64,000 nt of DNA, from the NCBI GenBank assembly GCA_035041965.1, contig JAPYMA010002197.1, positions 123,051-187,050 of the forward strand, read 5' to 3'. The notes beneath the pieces are model-generated. The model was not told the DNA's origin. It worked only from the letters and a program-made list of their open reading frames with translations, and did not search any database. Shown in pieces: positions 52,181 through 63,147 of the stretch; the first letter of the stretch is position 1, and each line of letters begins with the position of its first letter. A program made the position numbers and the translations under genes. The DNA is from Anisakis pegreffii. Taxonomy: Eukaryota; Nematoda; Chromadorea; Rhabditida; Anisakidae.

Positions 52181-54187
52181 ATGGATTTTGATCCGCATCA
52201 TCCGAAATGGCAATGTTGTTGCTGTCAGCTGGCATCTGGTCTGACCATCTTAGCTGCCTTCGAAATCTTTTTGTCGTGTTTAGTCGGAGCGATTGCCGCC
52301 TATTGCACATTTTCGACTGCATTAAACGATCCGGTAGGATTTCTGCTAATTCACTTTATTTATTCAACAATCATAAAAAATTTAATGTGAGCGCATTGCT
52401 GTGCTCGATTGTTTTAACTTTATGCAGTTGTATGATTGTACTTAGAGTCACTTTTCAAATCATATAGAATCGCTATTATTAGCAAATTGATTGGATGAGT
52501 TGATTCGAAGAATTCAATTGAATTGGGCGTTGAGCAACGTTCAGGCGGCAATAAACGACGTGCCGTATTTTGCACCAAATTGTGAACATAAATCTTCGAG
52601 GTTTTACTTCTTCATCGTGTATTTGATGGGCAATTTCGCAACGACACACTACGAGAGCGATTATCTCGAGTGAAAAACAGTGCTGATGAAGTGTGAGAAA
52701 ATGTGCTTGCGAGACAATATATTATCAAAAGTTTCAGTCAGAATTATCGTGGTTTGAGGTGCTTCTGTTGCCAATGTGTGTTTTATATGCAGTCACATCG
52801 GCTTTGCTTATTGCCGGCATTCGACATAGAAATGTGCGTTTCTTTTGACTTAATTTATCACCTTTCGAATCGTCATCAGTTGAAAATGCTAAATCGTATT
52901 GGTGTTTGATGCGTAGCTTTTAGAGTTCGAGAATTTGCCAAAATCTTACGAACGCCTCCTTAATAAAACGATTGTCTTTTCTTATCTTTTTTGATTAACT
53001 AATAATATTAACTATATGGATGCAGTTGTGGTCACTTGAAGTGGATGAAATGAGCGAATAAGTGGAAACTGATTCATCCAGCAATCATTAGAGCTTTTTA
53101 TCAGCTTCGAACAGATAAATGTCATCTTCAGTGATATTCAGATTCTAAATCTTCTAAATCCATAAGATCAAATTTCTTTTTAAGGCATCGCTAATGTATC
53201 CAACTTTGGCAGCACGAGCAATATTTGTCGCGTTCGTGCAAGCTTTCGGTGTATCGACGGTTGTAAGACCGAATGCAACCACTTCAATCCACACGACACA
53301 TTTGGTCAATGAAGATGGTCAGTGGAAGCCTGCATCGCAACGTGAAGTCGGTTCCAACTTCATCAGCAATTCCATATTTCCAGCCTCGATCAAATGCATT
53401 TCGTACAAATGCCCAGAAAAAAATTAAGCAGATGTATGGGCAAGCAAACGAAAATGAACGTAATTCAGGAGAAGAGCGTTGAGAAGTTTCCATGGAAATG
53501 ACTACTCTAGAATGCACCATTCAACTATACCAAAAATCTATCTTGCTTCTTTCACTGATTGGTTCATCGAATCAGCAACCATGATTGTTGTATCCACGGA
53601 GCTTGTAAACAGATCTGTTACTTCATAGAATCAGTGACTAATTTCACGATTCGTTTCAGAATCGTCATCGAACCACACAAGACGAACCATCGGTGGCGTT
53701 GAGATTGGTCTTCTTGACGTTTCTAATGATCTTCATATCAATATTTGTTTTTTATACGATCTATTTGGTGGTGCGTTGTGTGAGGTTCATTAATTGTTAT
53801 CGCCGTCTACAAATTAGACGTCACTCAATTATTATCGCAGGACAGATTGGTGAGTGAACATCCAATCATTCACATTCGCTGATTAGGGTATTTAATCGTT
53901 TGATCCATGGATATCACTCAGAAAAGAAGTTAAGCATGAGAAATGGACAAAGCATTCCATTTTCAGTGGTTATGTTATGTTCATCAGAATCGGATGAGTT
54001 CTAGTGAAATACGTGAGTGTGTCTGGTCAAAAAGGTTTTGGATAATTTTCAGATCCAGAGTTGACGTGTTCAGGACAACGTCGGCTATCAAGGCTATCCA
54101 AAACCTCGAGGTGACCAGTATGACAATAACTGGAGTTGTTGTATGGTTGATAGGAGAACTCGAAAATATTCTCCGATAGAACGATAA
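52181..54187 (+). CDS. Four-transmembrane LAPTM-like membrane protein
   Basis: Five phase-0 exons: 52181-52333, 52738-52833, 53185-53346, 53660-53779, 54074-54187; 214 residues. The N-terminus has a CCCC cluster after KWQ (possible acylation or metal contact), then four hydrophobic spans: LTILAAFEIFLSCLVGAIAA, LLLPMCVLYAVTSALLIAGI, TLAARAIFVAFVQAFGVSTV and LVFLTFLMIFISIFVFYTIY. The third loop has an N-glycosylation site (NATT). The tail is Tyr/Pro-rich (VGYQGYPKPRGDQY) and ends RKYSPIER. The layout resembles lysosomal LAPTM-type proteins, which use tail Tyr/Pro motifs for sorting, but identity is only inferred. Exon 4 could instead run to GT at about 53850 and join at 54047, giving a different tail, so the 3' structure is uncertain. 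Confidence 0.62.
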
Positions 54188-55309
54188 CTAATCAATTGCT
54201 TATCACAAGTGCCTTGTGCAATAAACTGACATTTTACTATGATTGTTCGATCGCCTCTTTTGTTTTGTGCTGTTATACTCTGTCTTGTTCAATAGAATAA
54301 GATTTATATAATATATTTCGTTGATTAATTTTATCAAAATTGCATAAAATCTTATGTATATAGCCGAAGAATGAACTGAAGTGATGGCCACAAAGCATGT
54401 TTCCTGGAAATTACTCATTACAATTGAAAAATTATTACTTCGCTGCAAGTCATGTTCATGTGCAATCAAGAAAGATGGAGCAATGAATGAGTGTTCAACA
54501 CCAGATTGAAGTGTGATACCGTGAACAGTCGGTTGACTGAAATTTATTTCAATCATGTGAACATACACATGCAATTTAGTAATTCAGACCACTGTAGAAT
54601 TTGAATTTTTTATACTGAACACATTATTAACAGTGAAGTACAATAGGATTTCATTGTTCTATATCGGGATGTCTTTAATGTTTTTTGATACATCCGAGCA
54701 ATCGCAAAGCCGGGTTTTTTTTTTAGCATCACAACAGTTTCAATACACTATTAGATTGAAACGATTCTCTGCTACCAGTAAAGGATATACAAGTTATCAG
54801 GACCTCAACAATCAGGAACGAGACTGCGACTGATGTGATCTGGGAGACTATATCGAACGGAGCGAGTGAGTGCATGTTCATGAAATGCATCAACACAATT
54901 TATATACAATTCCTATGACATTTAGAGCATTATCATTTTTCAAGGTATCACAAAAAACATGCTACATTCAATATGATGTTTCTTACCATACAATTAACTC
55001 AATATTAATCGACAATTCTGCCATAGTTAACACTCGTTCGTGCAAATGCACAATTACTTCTGAATAGATGAACAGGATTCCAAGACGCGAGTGAATGTTA
55101 ACGTAGAACAATTCGACTTTTTATCATCACTACTAATTGACAAGGTGAAAGTTATTATCATTATGAGAGTATTTTGATGATGATCTGCTGACATATTTCA
55201 TGGTTCAGTCAAGCGTATTCATGTAATAGTCACCTCTGTGAACAGTGCAAAAAAATTTGAAATGTGGCAATACCAGTTAAAAAAATCCTTATACTCTCAG
55301 AAGAAAATG
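54188..55309. other. Intergenic region before the secreted-protein group
   Basis: AT-rich sequence with short frames only. The 66-codon frame at 54633 starts with GTG and has no recognisable content. Confidence 0.4.
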
Positions 55310-55317
55310 TATATAAA
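55310..55317 (+). promoter_or_regulatory. TATA box of the Gly/Trp-rich peptide gene
   Basis: TATATAAA, 47 bases before the start codon at 55365. An identical octamer stands at a similar distance before the Cys/Pro-rich gene. Confidence 0.6.
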
Positions 55318-55364
55318 TTGAAAGGACAGATTTTTCGATCATCCACTCACTTGCTCCGGTCGGT

Positions 55365-55928
55365 ATGGTTTCCCAAATCAAATCAATCGCAGTCTTCTTC
55401 CTGATTGCTGGGATTCTGATAAGTTGTAAGTTCTGCGTTCATTAGCTCATGACTGGTGCAAAAATAGTCTCTAGAACTGCCCCTTCCTGATCCAAGAGGG
55501 AGAACAAATGCTGCTGAATTCTAACCATACATGCCACATCTGGCTGACCAGAAATCTAACGTTGGACAAAAACCTTCCTAAATCCATTGAACATCTCATC
55601 AAATATCTTTTTCGAGCTGGGAAAAGCTACGCGAATCCGTAACTCAATGTGTTTCGAACAGTGCTAGCTAAGTCTTGCACCTTTACCCAAGATGATAGGA
55701 TTAAGATGCTCTTTCTATGAAACATTCTTTGTAGATGCGGAATCGAATAATGCAGCAGGTGGATGGGGTGGATCTTCAGATGCTGGTTGGAGTAGCTCGC
55801 CGAAAGGAAGTTTTGGAGGATCTTCAGGAAGTGGCTGGGGCGCGAATCTGGCAAACAAGAACACTGATTCATCAAACAAGAACGCTGACCAGAAGATGCA
55901 AATTACAGGCTGGATCACGGCGCAGTGA
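55365..55928 (+). CDS. Secreted Gly/Trp/Ser-rich small peptide
   Basis: Two exons, 55365-55425 and 55735-55928 (phase 1 join), give 84 residues. Residues 1-22 form a signal peptide (IAVFFLIAGILISYA). The mature part has repeats of the type GGWGGSSDAGW, SFGGSSGSGWG, then an Asn/Lys-rich run (NKNTDSSNKNADQ) and ends ITGWITAQ. There are no cysteines. Nematodes have several families of short Gly-rich secreted peptides, some antimicrobial and some structural in cuticle; I cannot assign this one. TATATAAA lies 48 bases upstream, and AATAAA at 55985-55990 is a good polyadenylation signal. The gene stands directly before the Cys/Pro-rich gene. Confidence 0.7.
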
Positions 55929-55994
55929 ATGAGCTGTAAACATTTGTGTGATGTAATGGATTTAAAACTATGCGAATGCTATAGGAATAAAATC

Positions 55995-56138
55995 ATGTTC
56001 ACGTACTCGTTAGTCATTCTCATCACAGCAAATACATTTGCGCAGGTAAAAGAATGCAGTGAAAATTTCGTCAACTGTAAAATCTTGTCAACAATTCCCA
56101 GTAGTCAGTCTATCGGCTTAGCACTTTTTGCGAGGTGA
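55995..56138 (+). CDS. Possible small secreted peptide (47 aa)
   Basis: ATG at 55995 opens a signal-like stretch MFTYSLVILITANTFAQ, then VKECSENFVNCKIL with two cysteines, stopping at 56138. The codon after AQ starts GTAAAA, so the first 17 residues could instead be a signal exon spliced downstream, as in the neighbouring gene where the signal ends TQ at a phase-0 donor. It overlaps the region just past the polyadenylation signal of the previous gene. It may be a real peptide, a decayed paralogous first exon, or chance. Confidence 0.3.
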   Translation: MFTYSLVILITANTFAQVKECSENFVNCKILSTIPSSQSIGLALFAR

Positions 56139-56311
56139 ATGGTAAAAAAGTAACCGATGGAATGTGGACTGACCAAACCTAGAGTTTCGAATATCCAACG
56201 CAGTCAGAACATCTTTTTTAACAACGTATCATCTTCATGAAGCCTTGTTCAAGCCAAACATTGTTTATGTATTTCATTAGAGTGTCATCAAACTAGGCCA
56301 CTCCAATTCTC

Positions 56312-56319
56312 TATATAAA
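56312..56319 (+). promoter_or_regulatory. TATA box of the Cys/Pro-rich gene
   Basis: TATATAAA, 59 bases before ATG 56379. Confidence 0.6.
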
Positions 56320-56378
56320 TCACAAAGATTGCACTGTCCAATATCGACATCGTCCAACACCACTTCATCCTCACCAAG

Positions 56379-58237
56379 ATGAACACAACTCTTATCGTTC
56401 TGTCCATATTAGCTGAACTATTCAGCATCGTTTCAACTCAGGTATTTGGAAGTCGATTTATTTGCGTCGATATCTATCAGTGCCCTTGTTAAAAATCAAT
56501 CATGGCTCATTCCTCTTTATCTCAACTCTTTAGCACATTAGTACGCTCAGAGATTGTTAGTTTTGATAGCATGGAAGCAAAGTTTTCAATCCAATGAAGA
56601 TTCATCAACCTCCACAGACATCAAATCACCATGCGCCTCATCAAAGAGGATTACATTCAAGTAATTCATAACATTTACAATTTGACTTATATTGTAACTC
56701 AAGCGCTGTTAAATGTACAGTTTCTTTCAGCAATATCAAATTCAGCAGCAGAATCCATCATGCGTCAGTAGATGTACGCAACAATGCGTTCAAAATCAGA
56801 TAGAACAATGTCAAAAATATTGTCAACAATCATGGTTTGTTATGAATAGGAATAATTATGTGATCTTACTCAATGATTAATTAGCTTACGCAGTCTTACA
56901 TTTGGATTAGTTTGCGCATGTTGAACTCTCCGCGGTCATGCATTCATTACATTTGCAGTGGAATTTCAACGAGCCAGCAATCATGGTTTTATGGAAGCTC
57001 CGAATGGAAGAACGATCCTGTTTACCTTGGGCCTGGACAAATTTCTTATAATCCACGCATCCAAGCTGATGGGATTACCTATACTCGATCAAAACTATAT
57101 CAGATAATTGGACGAAATAGTGGAGTAATGAGCGACATTTCGGGAAACGCAATTTGCGTTGAAGCTTGCATGCCATCTTGCAAACCACAGTGTATCGCCA
57201 ACCCACCAGTTATACCCAAACCTCTTCCAGTTGTTCCTCAACCTATGCCTACTCCAATTGCCCCAAGACCTGTAGTATCACAACCTAGAACTTGCATCTC
57301 AGTGTGTATGCCTACCTGCAGTCAACAATGTATCAAAAGCCAATCACAACCTTCACCTGTCGTACCCCAACCTGTTCCTCTTGCACCTGAACCAGTTCCG
57401 ATCGTTCCCCAACCTATGCCTGTTCCAGTTGCTCCAAGACCTGTCGTATCACAACCGAGAATCTGCATCTCCGTTTGTATGCCCACCTGCAGTCAACAGT
57501 GCATCAACAACCCACCGCAGTCTTCACCTGTCGTTCCCCAACCCGTCCCTCTTGTGCCTGAACCTATTTCGGTCATTCCTCAACCCATTCCTCTTCCAGT
57601 TACTCCAAGAACAGTAGTACCACAACCGAGAATCTGCATCTCGGTGTGTATGCCCACTTGCACTCAACAGTGCATCAACAACCAACCACAACCTTCACCT
57701 GTCGTTCCCCAACCTGTCCCTCTTGTGCCTGAACCAATTCCGGTCATTCCTCAACCTACACCTGTTCCAGTTGTCCCCGGACCTGTCGTATTGCAACCGA
57801 GAATCTGCATTCCAGTGTGTATGCCCTTCTGCAGCGAACAGTGTATCAATAACCCACCACAACCTTCATCTGCCGTTCCTCAACCCGTCCCTCTTGTGCC
57901 TGAACCTATTCCGGTCATTCCTCAACCCATGCCTCTTCCAGTTGCCCCAAGACCTGTCGTATCACAATCGAGAATCTGCATATCGGTGTGTATGCCCACC
58001 TGCAATCAACAGTGCATCAACAGCCAACCACAACCTTCACCTGTCGTGCCTCAACCTGTTCCGTTTGTACCCAAACCTCTTCCAGTTGTTCCTCAACCTC
58101 TGCCTGGTCCAATTATTCCTCAACCTACGCCACGGATTGCTGTGCCAGAACCAAGGATCTGTATTGACGTTTGCATGCCCACATGCAGTGAGCGATGCAT
58201 TATCAGCCAAGTAAACCATCCATCATACAGTCGCTAA
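56379..58237 (+). CDS. Secreted Cys-ladder/Pro-rich tandem-repeat protein (ABU/PQN-like)
   Basis: Proposed exons 56379-56441, 56551-56660, 56721-56834 and 56959-58237, all phase-consistent, encode 521 residues. Exon 1 is a signal peptide (NTTLIVLSILAELFSIVSTQ). Exon 3 is Gln-rich with CVSRCTQQCVQ and CQKYCQQSC. Exon 4 has a unique segment (about 60 residues) and then seven cysteine ladders of the form CISVCMPTCSQQC (C-x3-C-x3-C-x3-C), separated by Pro-rich spacers such as PVVPQPVPLVPEPIPVIPQP. Nematode ABU/PQN proteins with similar C-x3-C ladders are made by the pharynx and line its cuticle, so an extracellular, disulfide-crosslinked structural role is likely. AATAAA at about 58515 could end the transcript. 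The second exon has an alternative frame and is the weakest part; exon 4 is certain as an open frame. Confidence 0.75.
57287..58153 (+). repeat. 171-bp coding tandem repeat
   Basis: The codon before each ICISVCMPTC motif lies at 57287, 57458, 57629, 57800, 57971 and 58154. The first four steps are exactly 171 bases (57 codons) and the last is 183. Units are highly similar in DNA as well as protein, which points to recent duplication or gene conversion. Confidence 0.95.
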
Positions 58238-59157
58238 AGCCGAGGCACTTCGCCTGCCCAGATTCCGCTATGATCCGATCGAACATTTGCACATCAATGC
58301 GTGTCATCCAGCAATCAATGTCAACGCACCCACATTCTCTTGCTCATTAATATACCGGCTCAAATGATATTCAGTGCCCTCAATTATTTTGCGAACAAGT
58401 TTTTGAGGTTCTTACAAAGCAAAACAACCAATATGTATTTGTTCTCTGCAGCTGTGTTCTTTTTTTTGTATATATGGCGCCTGTGAATTTCATCAACAGT
58501 CATAAACAGTAGCTCAATAAATCTTTGATGTGTTCTTCTTGTGAAGAAGTTCGCGGTGCGGTAAACACTGGTCTTACTAGTGTGACACAACCAGAAGAGG
58601 GTGTCCTGTCTATCAGTTTTTCGCGATGTAAACAACCGCAGTATGACCAGAGGCCATACTGTAGCTGAATTCCCCCAAACCTTTCGGTACATAACTACAG
58701 CAATGACGATCCTAAACTCACTGAAACCGATGGATACTGACAACTCGTCGATCCTTTCGGCTTTTGTGGTAACACGTGGAAAAATATTTATGCAGCTGTC
58801 GCGCCACGCACCAATTGAGCTGCCTCACTTACAAAACACCACCAAACCATGCCTAGCATTGCTTCCCTTCAATATACCTGGCGCGATAGCATCAAAAACG
58901 CGGTAATGAACAACGAGAGAATGAACACATGAAAACATGAAATAATCACAAAAACAACAACACGGAATAATCACATTAACATTAACAGCATCAGGACAAT
59001 CATGCAAATATTCACATAAACTTGAGATTTCAGTGTCTACACCTTGTGCTAGCTATCAAGAGAAAATTCAAAATTTTACGCGCAGCTCAAACCTCTATGC
59101 ACAGTTCAAACCGCAGTTGTCAGCCCCAACCGCAGTCATCTAGTTCAACCCTGGCTC
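58238..59157. other. Downstream region, no supported gene
   Basis: Contains the likely 3' UTR of the Cys/Pro-rich gene. Long frames overlap on both strands between 58384 and 58906, in a stretch richer in GC than its surroundings, but neither strand gives a recognisable protein. It may be a transposon fragment. Confidence 0.35.
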
Positions 59158-60830
59158 GAAATATTAACTCTCTAAAGTGGTCGACTATTAAGAACAGAGG
59201 CGACGATTTTAAAACTTGCTGGTATTTAAATATTTTTCCGTTAACAAACCGAACAACCCATAATGCTTCACATCATATTTGAATGGATTTTTCAAGGTTA
59301 TCAAGTATCTTATTTACACTAACGACGTACAATAGCTGCACTGGCATGGGAAGTAAGGATGTCATCATAGAAGTGTATGAATGCCGGAATGACACTAGCT
59401 AATAGATAAGCTTCGGCGAGTAACCACAAACACCTGAGAGATTTCTCCTCATAACACATCTAATAACACTGGAACTTCATTCCAGCTGTTATTAAACAGC
59501 ACTACGAGGAAAACCTTCTTCGAGTCACCACTCAGCAACTCAACTCTACAGGTGAGTGGTCCAGGCGAACTTTCCAGACCTACCGCTAACTTCATAAGGC
59601 GATTCATACCCTACGTTAGTGAAACTCAATTTTTAGGGAACATTTTCTTCTTTTGATATGCCAATACAGCCATTATCAACACCTGAGGTTAGCTCTCCCG
59701 CAAACTAACTAATGCGTTATTTTCAATACGATAACTTTAAACTGAGATTCAAGCTCTCGGAAGTGGTCAAATATTAAAGACAAACTTCGAAAGTTGGTGT
59801 TCATTGAAAACCTTTCCCCGAATGAAAAGGATATAGTGCTTCTTATCCTATTCGAATGGATTGTTTGAGGTTATTGAGTATCTTAGTAGCACTAGCGATG
59901 AATGATAGCTACACTGGCAAGGGACATAAGGATATCATCATAGAATTGTATGAATGCCATCATGACACTAGCTAATAGATAAGCTTCGGCGAGTAACCAC
60001 AAACACCTGAGAGAGTTCTCCGTATAATGCATTTAGTGACATTGAAACTAAGCCATGTGGTTTCATGAATGTAGTCAATGGCCAACCCGATCATAATTCC
60101 CCCCTGTTAAGGGAAAGTGCGCACGGTGAGTCCGGGAACCCTCGTTACCCAAGCAAATGCCCGAAGGCACTACTCAGGCCAACTTACGCGCATTCCCTAT
60201 CCCCGGTCAAATTGGCGCCTTTCCCGGGCCGGGAACGCCCTTATTCTATTGTGCAGAAAGAATGCTAACGATACTCGGGCAAGTATCGCAGGCATATTTC
60301 AAAACATTTCTCCCCGATTCGCCGAGACTGCCGGTAGGCGGGGAACGCCTGTCGCATTTACCTAAACCTAGCCCCTCTTATTGGCAGCTCGACGGGTTGG
60401 GATCACCCACGCAACCAAAATTTGCATTTTAAGAATGACCATCGACTACACAAATAATATCACATCAGACCTGTTCCAGCTGTCGCTAAATAGCATTACG
60501 AGGAAGAAGTTTTTCGAGTTACCCATATAGCAACTCGACTCTATAGGATGAGTGGTCCAGGCGAACTTTCCAGACCTACCGCTAACATCATAAGGCGATT
60601 CATACCCTACGTTCGTGAAACTCATTTTTACAGGGATTGTTTTCTTTTTTCATATGCCAGTGCAGCTATTATCAACCCCAATTACAGCTTCTCTCGCAAC
60701 AAACTAAATATTCTCCGATATAATACCTCTACCTCTGAGGAGCGATCAATTCCGAGAGCCTTTTTCTCAGCCATGACAAGACTAGGATACTGCGTCAGGT
60801 TGTCCATAGATAACTAAGTATTCCTCTAAA
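59158..60830. repeat. Decayed tandem duplication, two units
   Basis: Unit 1 spans about 59158-59725 and unit 2 about 59755-60830. Shared, nearly identical blocks include AGCTAATAGATAAGCTTCGG (59397 and about 59970), GGCGAGTAACCACAAACACC, GAGTGGTCCAGGCGAACTTT (59552 and 60549) and AAGGCGATTCATACCCTACG. Unit 2 is longer because it contains a GC-rich insert. Some conserved segments can be translated in matching frames in both units (KDIIIELYECHHDTS and KDVIIEVYECRNDTS), so a decayed coding element is possible. Confidence 0.8.
60051..60470. other. GC-rich insert of about 420 bases within duplication unit 2
   Basis: Alignment of the two units breaks after GAAACT near 60050 and resumes at TGTTCCAGCTGT near 60472. 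The intervening sequence is clearly more GC-rich than anything near it (for example CCTTTCCCGGGCCGGGAACG) and is open in all three plus frames over about 300 bases, which follows from its composition. No terminal repeats or recognised product. Confidence 0.55.
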
Positions 60831-62913
60831 TCACATGCCAATATGGCCCACAGTAACGTTGAACTAACATTTAACTAAGCAAAATCAAAGCCCGCTAATC
60901 GCTACACAAACTCAAGACAATATGTGACAAATTTCCAGTCAAGTCGTTTCAAAGTTTTGGCTCAGTGGGCTTATAATACAGTCACAGTCAAGCTAAGTCA
61001 AGTAAAAGTTATGACTAACTTACATCAAATTAAGTTAAGCTGCGATAGCTACCTCAGTACATATCAGCTAGACTATGTTAGAGTCCAACGCGAATTCACG
61101 TAATAGAGTCCACATTGGGGAAGGGGGGAGGGGAGAACGGTGAGGTGCAGAAACTGAAAAAAAAATTCAATCAGGTGGGATGGGTCATATCTATAGCCAG
61201 TCCAAGTCCCTACCTCTGGCTCCGGAGTTAAGCGGGTCGTTACGTGCCGCATCCCTCCTTCGCCCTACCCACATCCCTTATAAAATGTTTACAATATTGA
61301 CAACAGCGACCGACGGACAAAATGAATGAGTAAATAAATAATGAAAACAGTCATTACAATTTGTGACAATGAGCATTAATATATGCACACAGATCAATTA
61401 ATTTACAATATTAAATAACAAATAGAAAACAAAATCCAATACGCAGTAATCTGAGTCAGAATTTATTACCTTTTTGCTTTCATAGCAAATTGTTTCACAT
61501 GCGATTTTTTCATTTTTAAGTGGTGGCTGGTAATACCAGTTTACTAACCGCTAAACTTCTCAGCATATAACAATACGGTGACAATAACAATAACATAATA
61601 AAATGATAACATAGCGCAAATAACATCAACAACTGAATTAAAAAACACTAAAAAATCCCCTTCCCGCACCCCCAGTTAAAACATACGAGGCATTATAAAC
61701 ATCTTCACAAGTTTATGAACGGCAATGATAACACTGAACAATGCACTATAATGCTTGCCACTGTATTGTCATCTATTCTTAATTAGTCAAATACAAATAA
61801 AGCATGATTTACAGATAATCAAGAACAATTAAAAACATAATCCACAATATTCATCAATGAATTAAAGAATAAAAGAATGAAGTATGCAAAAAATATGAAA
61901 TATGCAAAAAAGTGGTCACTGACCACGACTTAATTTTATTCTGTGTCCCTAAGTTTAAGTGTGAAACTACCAACCTGGCGCTTCTTTGCGCTACGGTGTC
62001 ATATTTGTTGAAAAGATGATTGTTGTTGATACATCCATGGGATATTGTTGAATATTGATATTGATATTGAATATGTTGAATATTGCATATGTTGATACAT
62101 CTGTGAATGTTGATATGCTGAATAAATCCACGGAACATTGATAAAATTCGTCAGTGATTGGGAAACATCACGTCGATCGAACGCTATCGGCCCATCATCA
62201 TCGATTGTCTTGTCTCGTTATCCGGTTGAGATCGTCAGCACGTGATTCTACCTAGAATTGGATGACGGTTAAATGCTGACAAGATTTTCAAGCAAGTATC
62301 GCACTGCTACATTATCCAAAATGTCAACATCTCTATCATTATTATGTCTCTTATCACACAACTGTTTTATATCTCAACCCATTTAACAAAGAATATTCAC
62401 TCAATACCCACACTTACTGAATAAGCGATAGATTCCTGCCAGATCAAGATAAATTAACAACATTGATTGACAATAAAGTCATTTCATATACCAACAAACG
62501 AATTAAAACCTACAGAAATGATTCAATTCCTCACCTTTGATTCTAAACACAAACCAATGTCATACAGAACATAGCAAACCTAACGGAAAGTCCAACTCAT
62601 TAAACAGACTCCAAACCGAACCTTCAAAGATTATTTATGTTGAGCTGCATTCGGTGTCTCATTCCGGATCGACTGATACCAAATTTGTGATATCTACAAA
62701 AAATGACTTCATCGGCCAGAAATCTCGAAATGACGATTTTTTCGGTTTTTGAGGTTCTGAAGTCAACTAGCGCAGTTGCGCTCGTTCAGTGCTATAAGGG
62801 TTTACCAAAAACAAACTAACGGTACCCTCAGGTCCGCAAGGAAACACGACTGTTTCTCTCCACCATCAGTTTTTCTGTATTCTCTAGTTCCCGAAAAGTA
62901 TAAATGTTGACGG
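60831..62913. other. Region without a supported gene
   Basis: AT-rich, with a short GC-rich block at about 61110-61270 and a low-complexity stretch at 62020-62130 built from GTTGATACATC and TGTTGAATATTG words. A 3-base-rich TATAAA-like box (GTATAAATG) stands at about 62898, just before the last candidate gene. Confidence 0.4.
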
Positions 62914-63147
62914 ATGATTTCAGTCACTACAATAGTCATCTCAATAGTAATAGTAGTAATCTCTAGTAGCTCATTCCAGTGCATTAAGTGTGCGTTGGTC
63001 AATGTGAACAAGGAGCTACTATTTAAGGATCACCATTTCCGTCTAGCAGTGCTCTCAAGTTTGCATGTATCCTCCTATCAACCATCCAATTCTCCACATT
63101 CTGTCGTTTCGGAAAACCAACTATGTTGTGGGACGGATTTTGCATGA
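62914..63147 (+). CDS. Possible small secreted Cys protein (77 aa)
   Basis: A true ATG at 62914 opens a strongly hydrophobic signal-like segment (ISVTTIVISIVIVVISSSS) followed by FQCIKCALVNVN and, near the end, LCCGTDFA before the stop. QCxxC at the start and CCxTDx at the end recall the Ly6 fold, but the middle cysteines are missing and the frame is short. GTATAAATG about 16 bases upstream could be a core promoter element, although very close to the start codon. It may be a first exon, an intact small protein or chance. Confidence 0.3.
   Translation: MISVTTIVISIVIVVISSSSFQCIKCALVNVNKELLFKDHHFRLAVLSSLHVSSYQPSNSPHSVVSENQLCCGTDFA

Noticed and set aside
57381..58214. Leu-rich frames overlapping the Cys/Pro repeat
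   Set aside because: They are +1/+2 shadows of the repeated Pro codons in the true frame.
58384..58906. Overlapping long frames on both strands (119 and 101 codons)
   Set aside because: Both strands are open because of composition, and neither translation is recognisable. A transposon fragment is possible but not shown.
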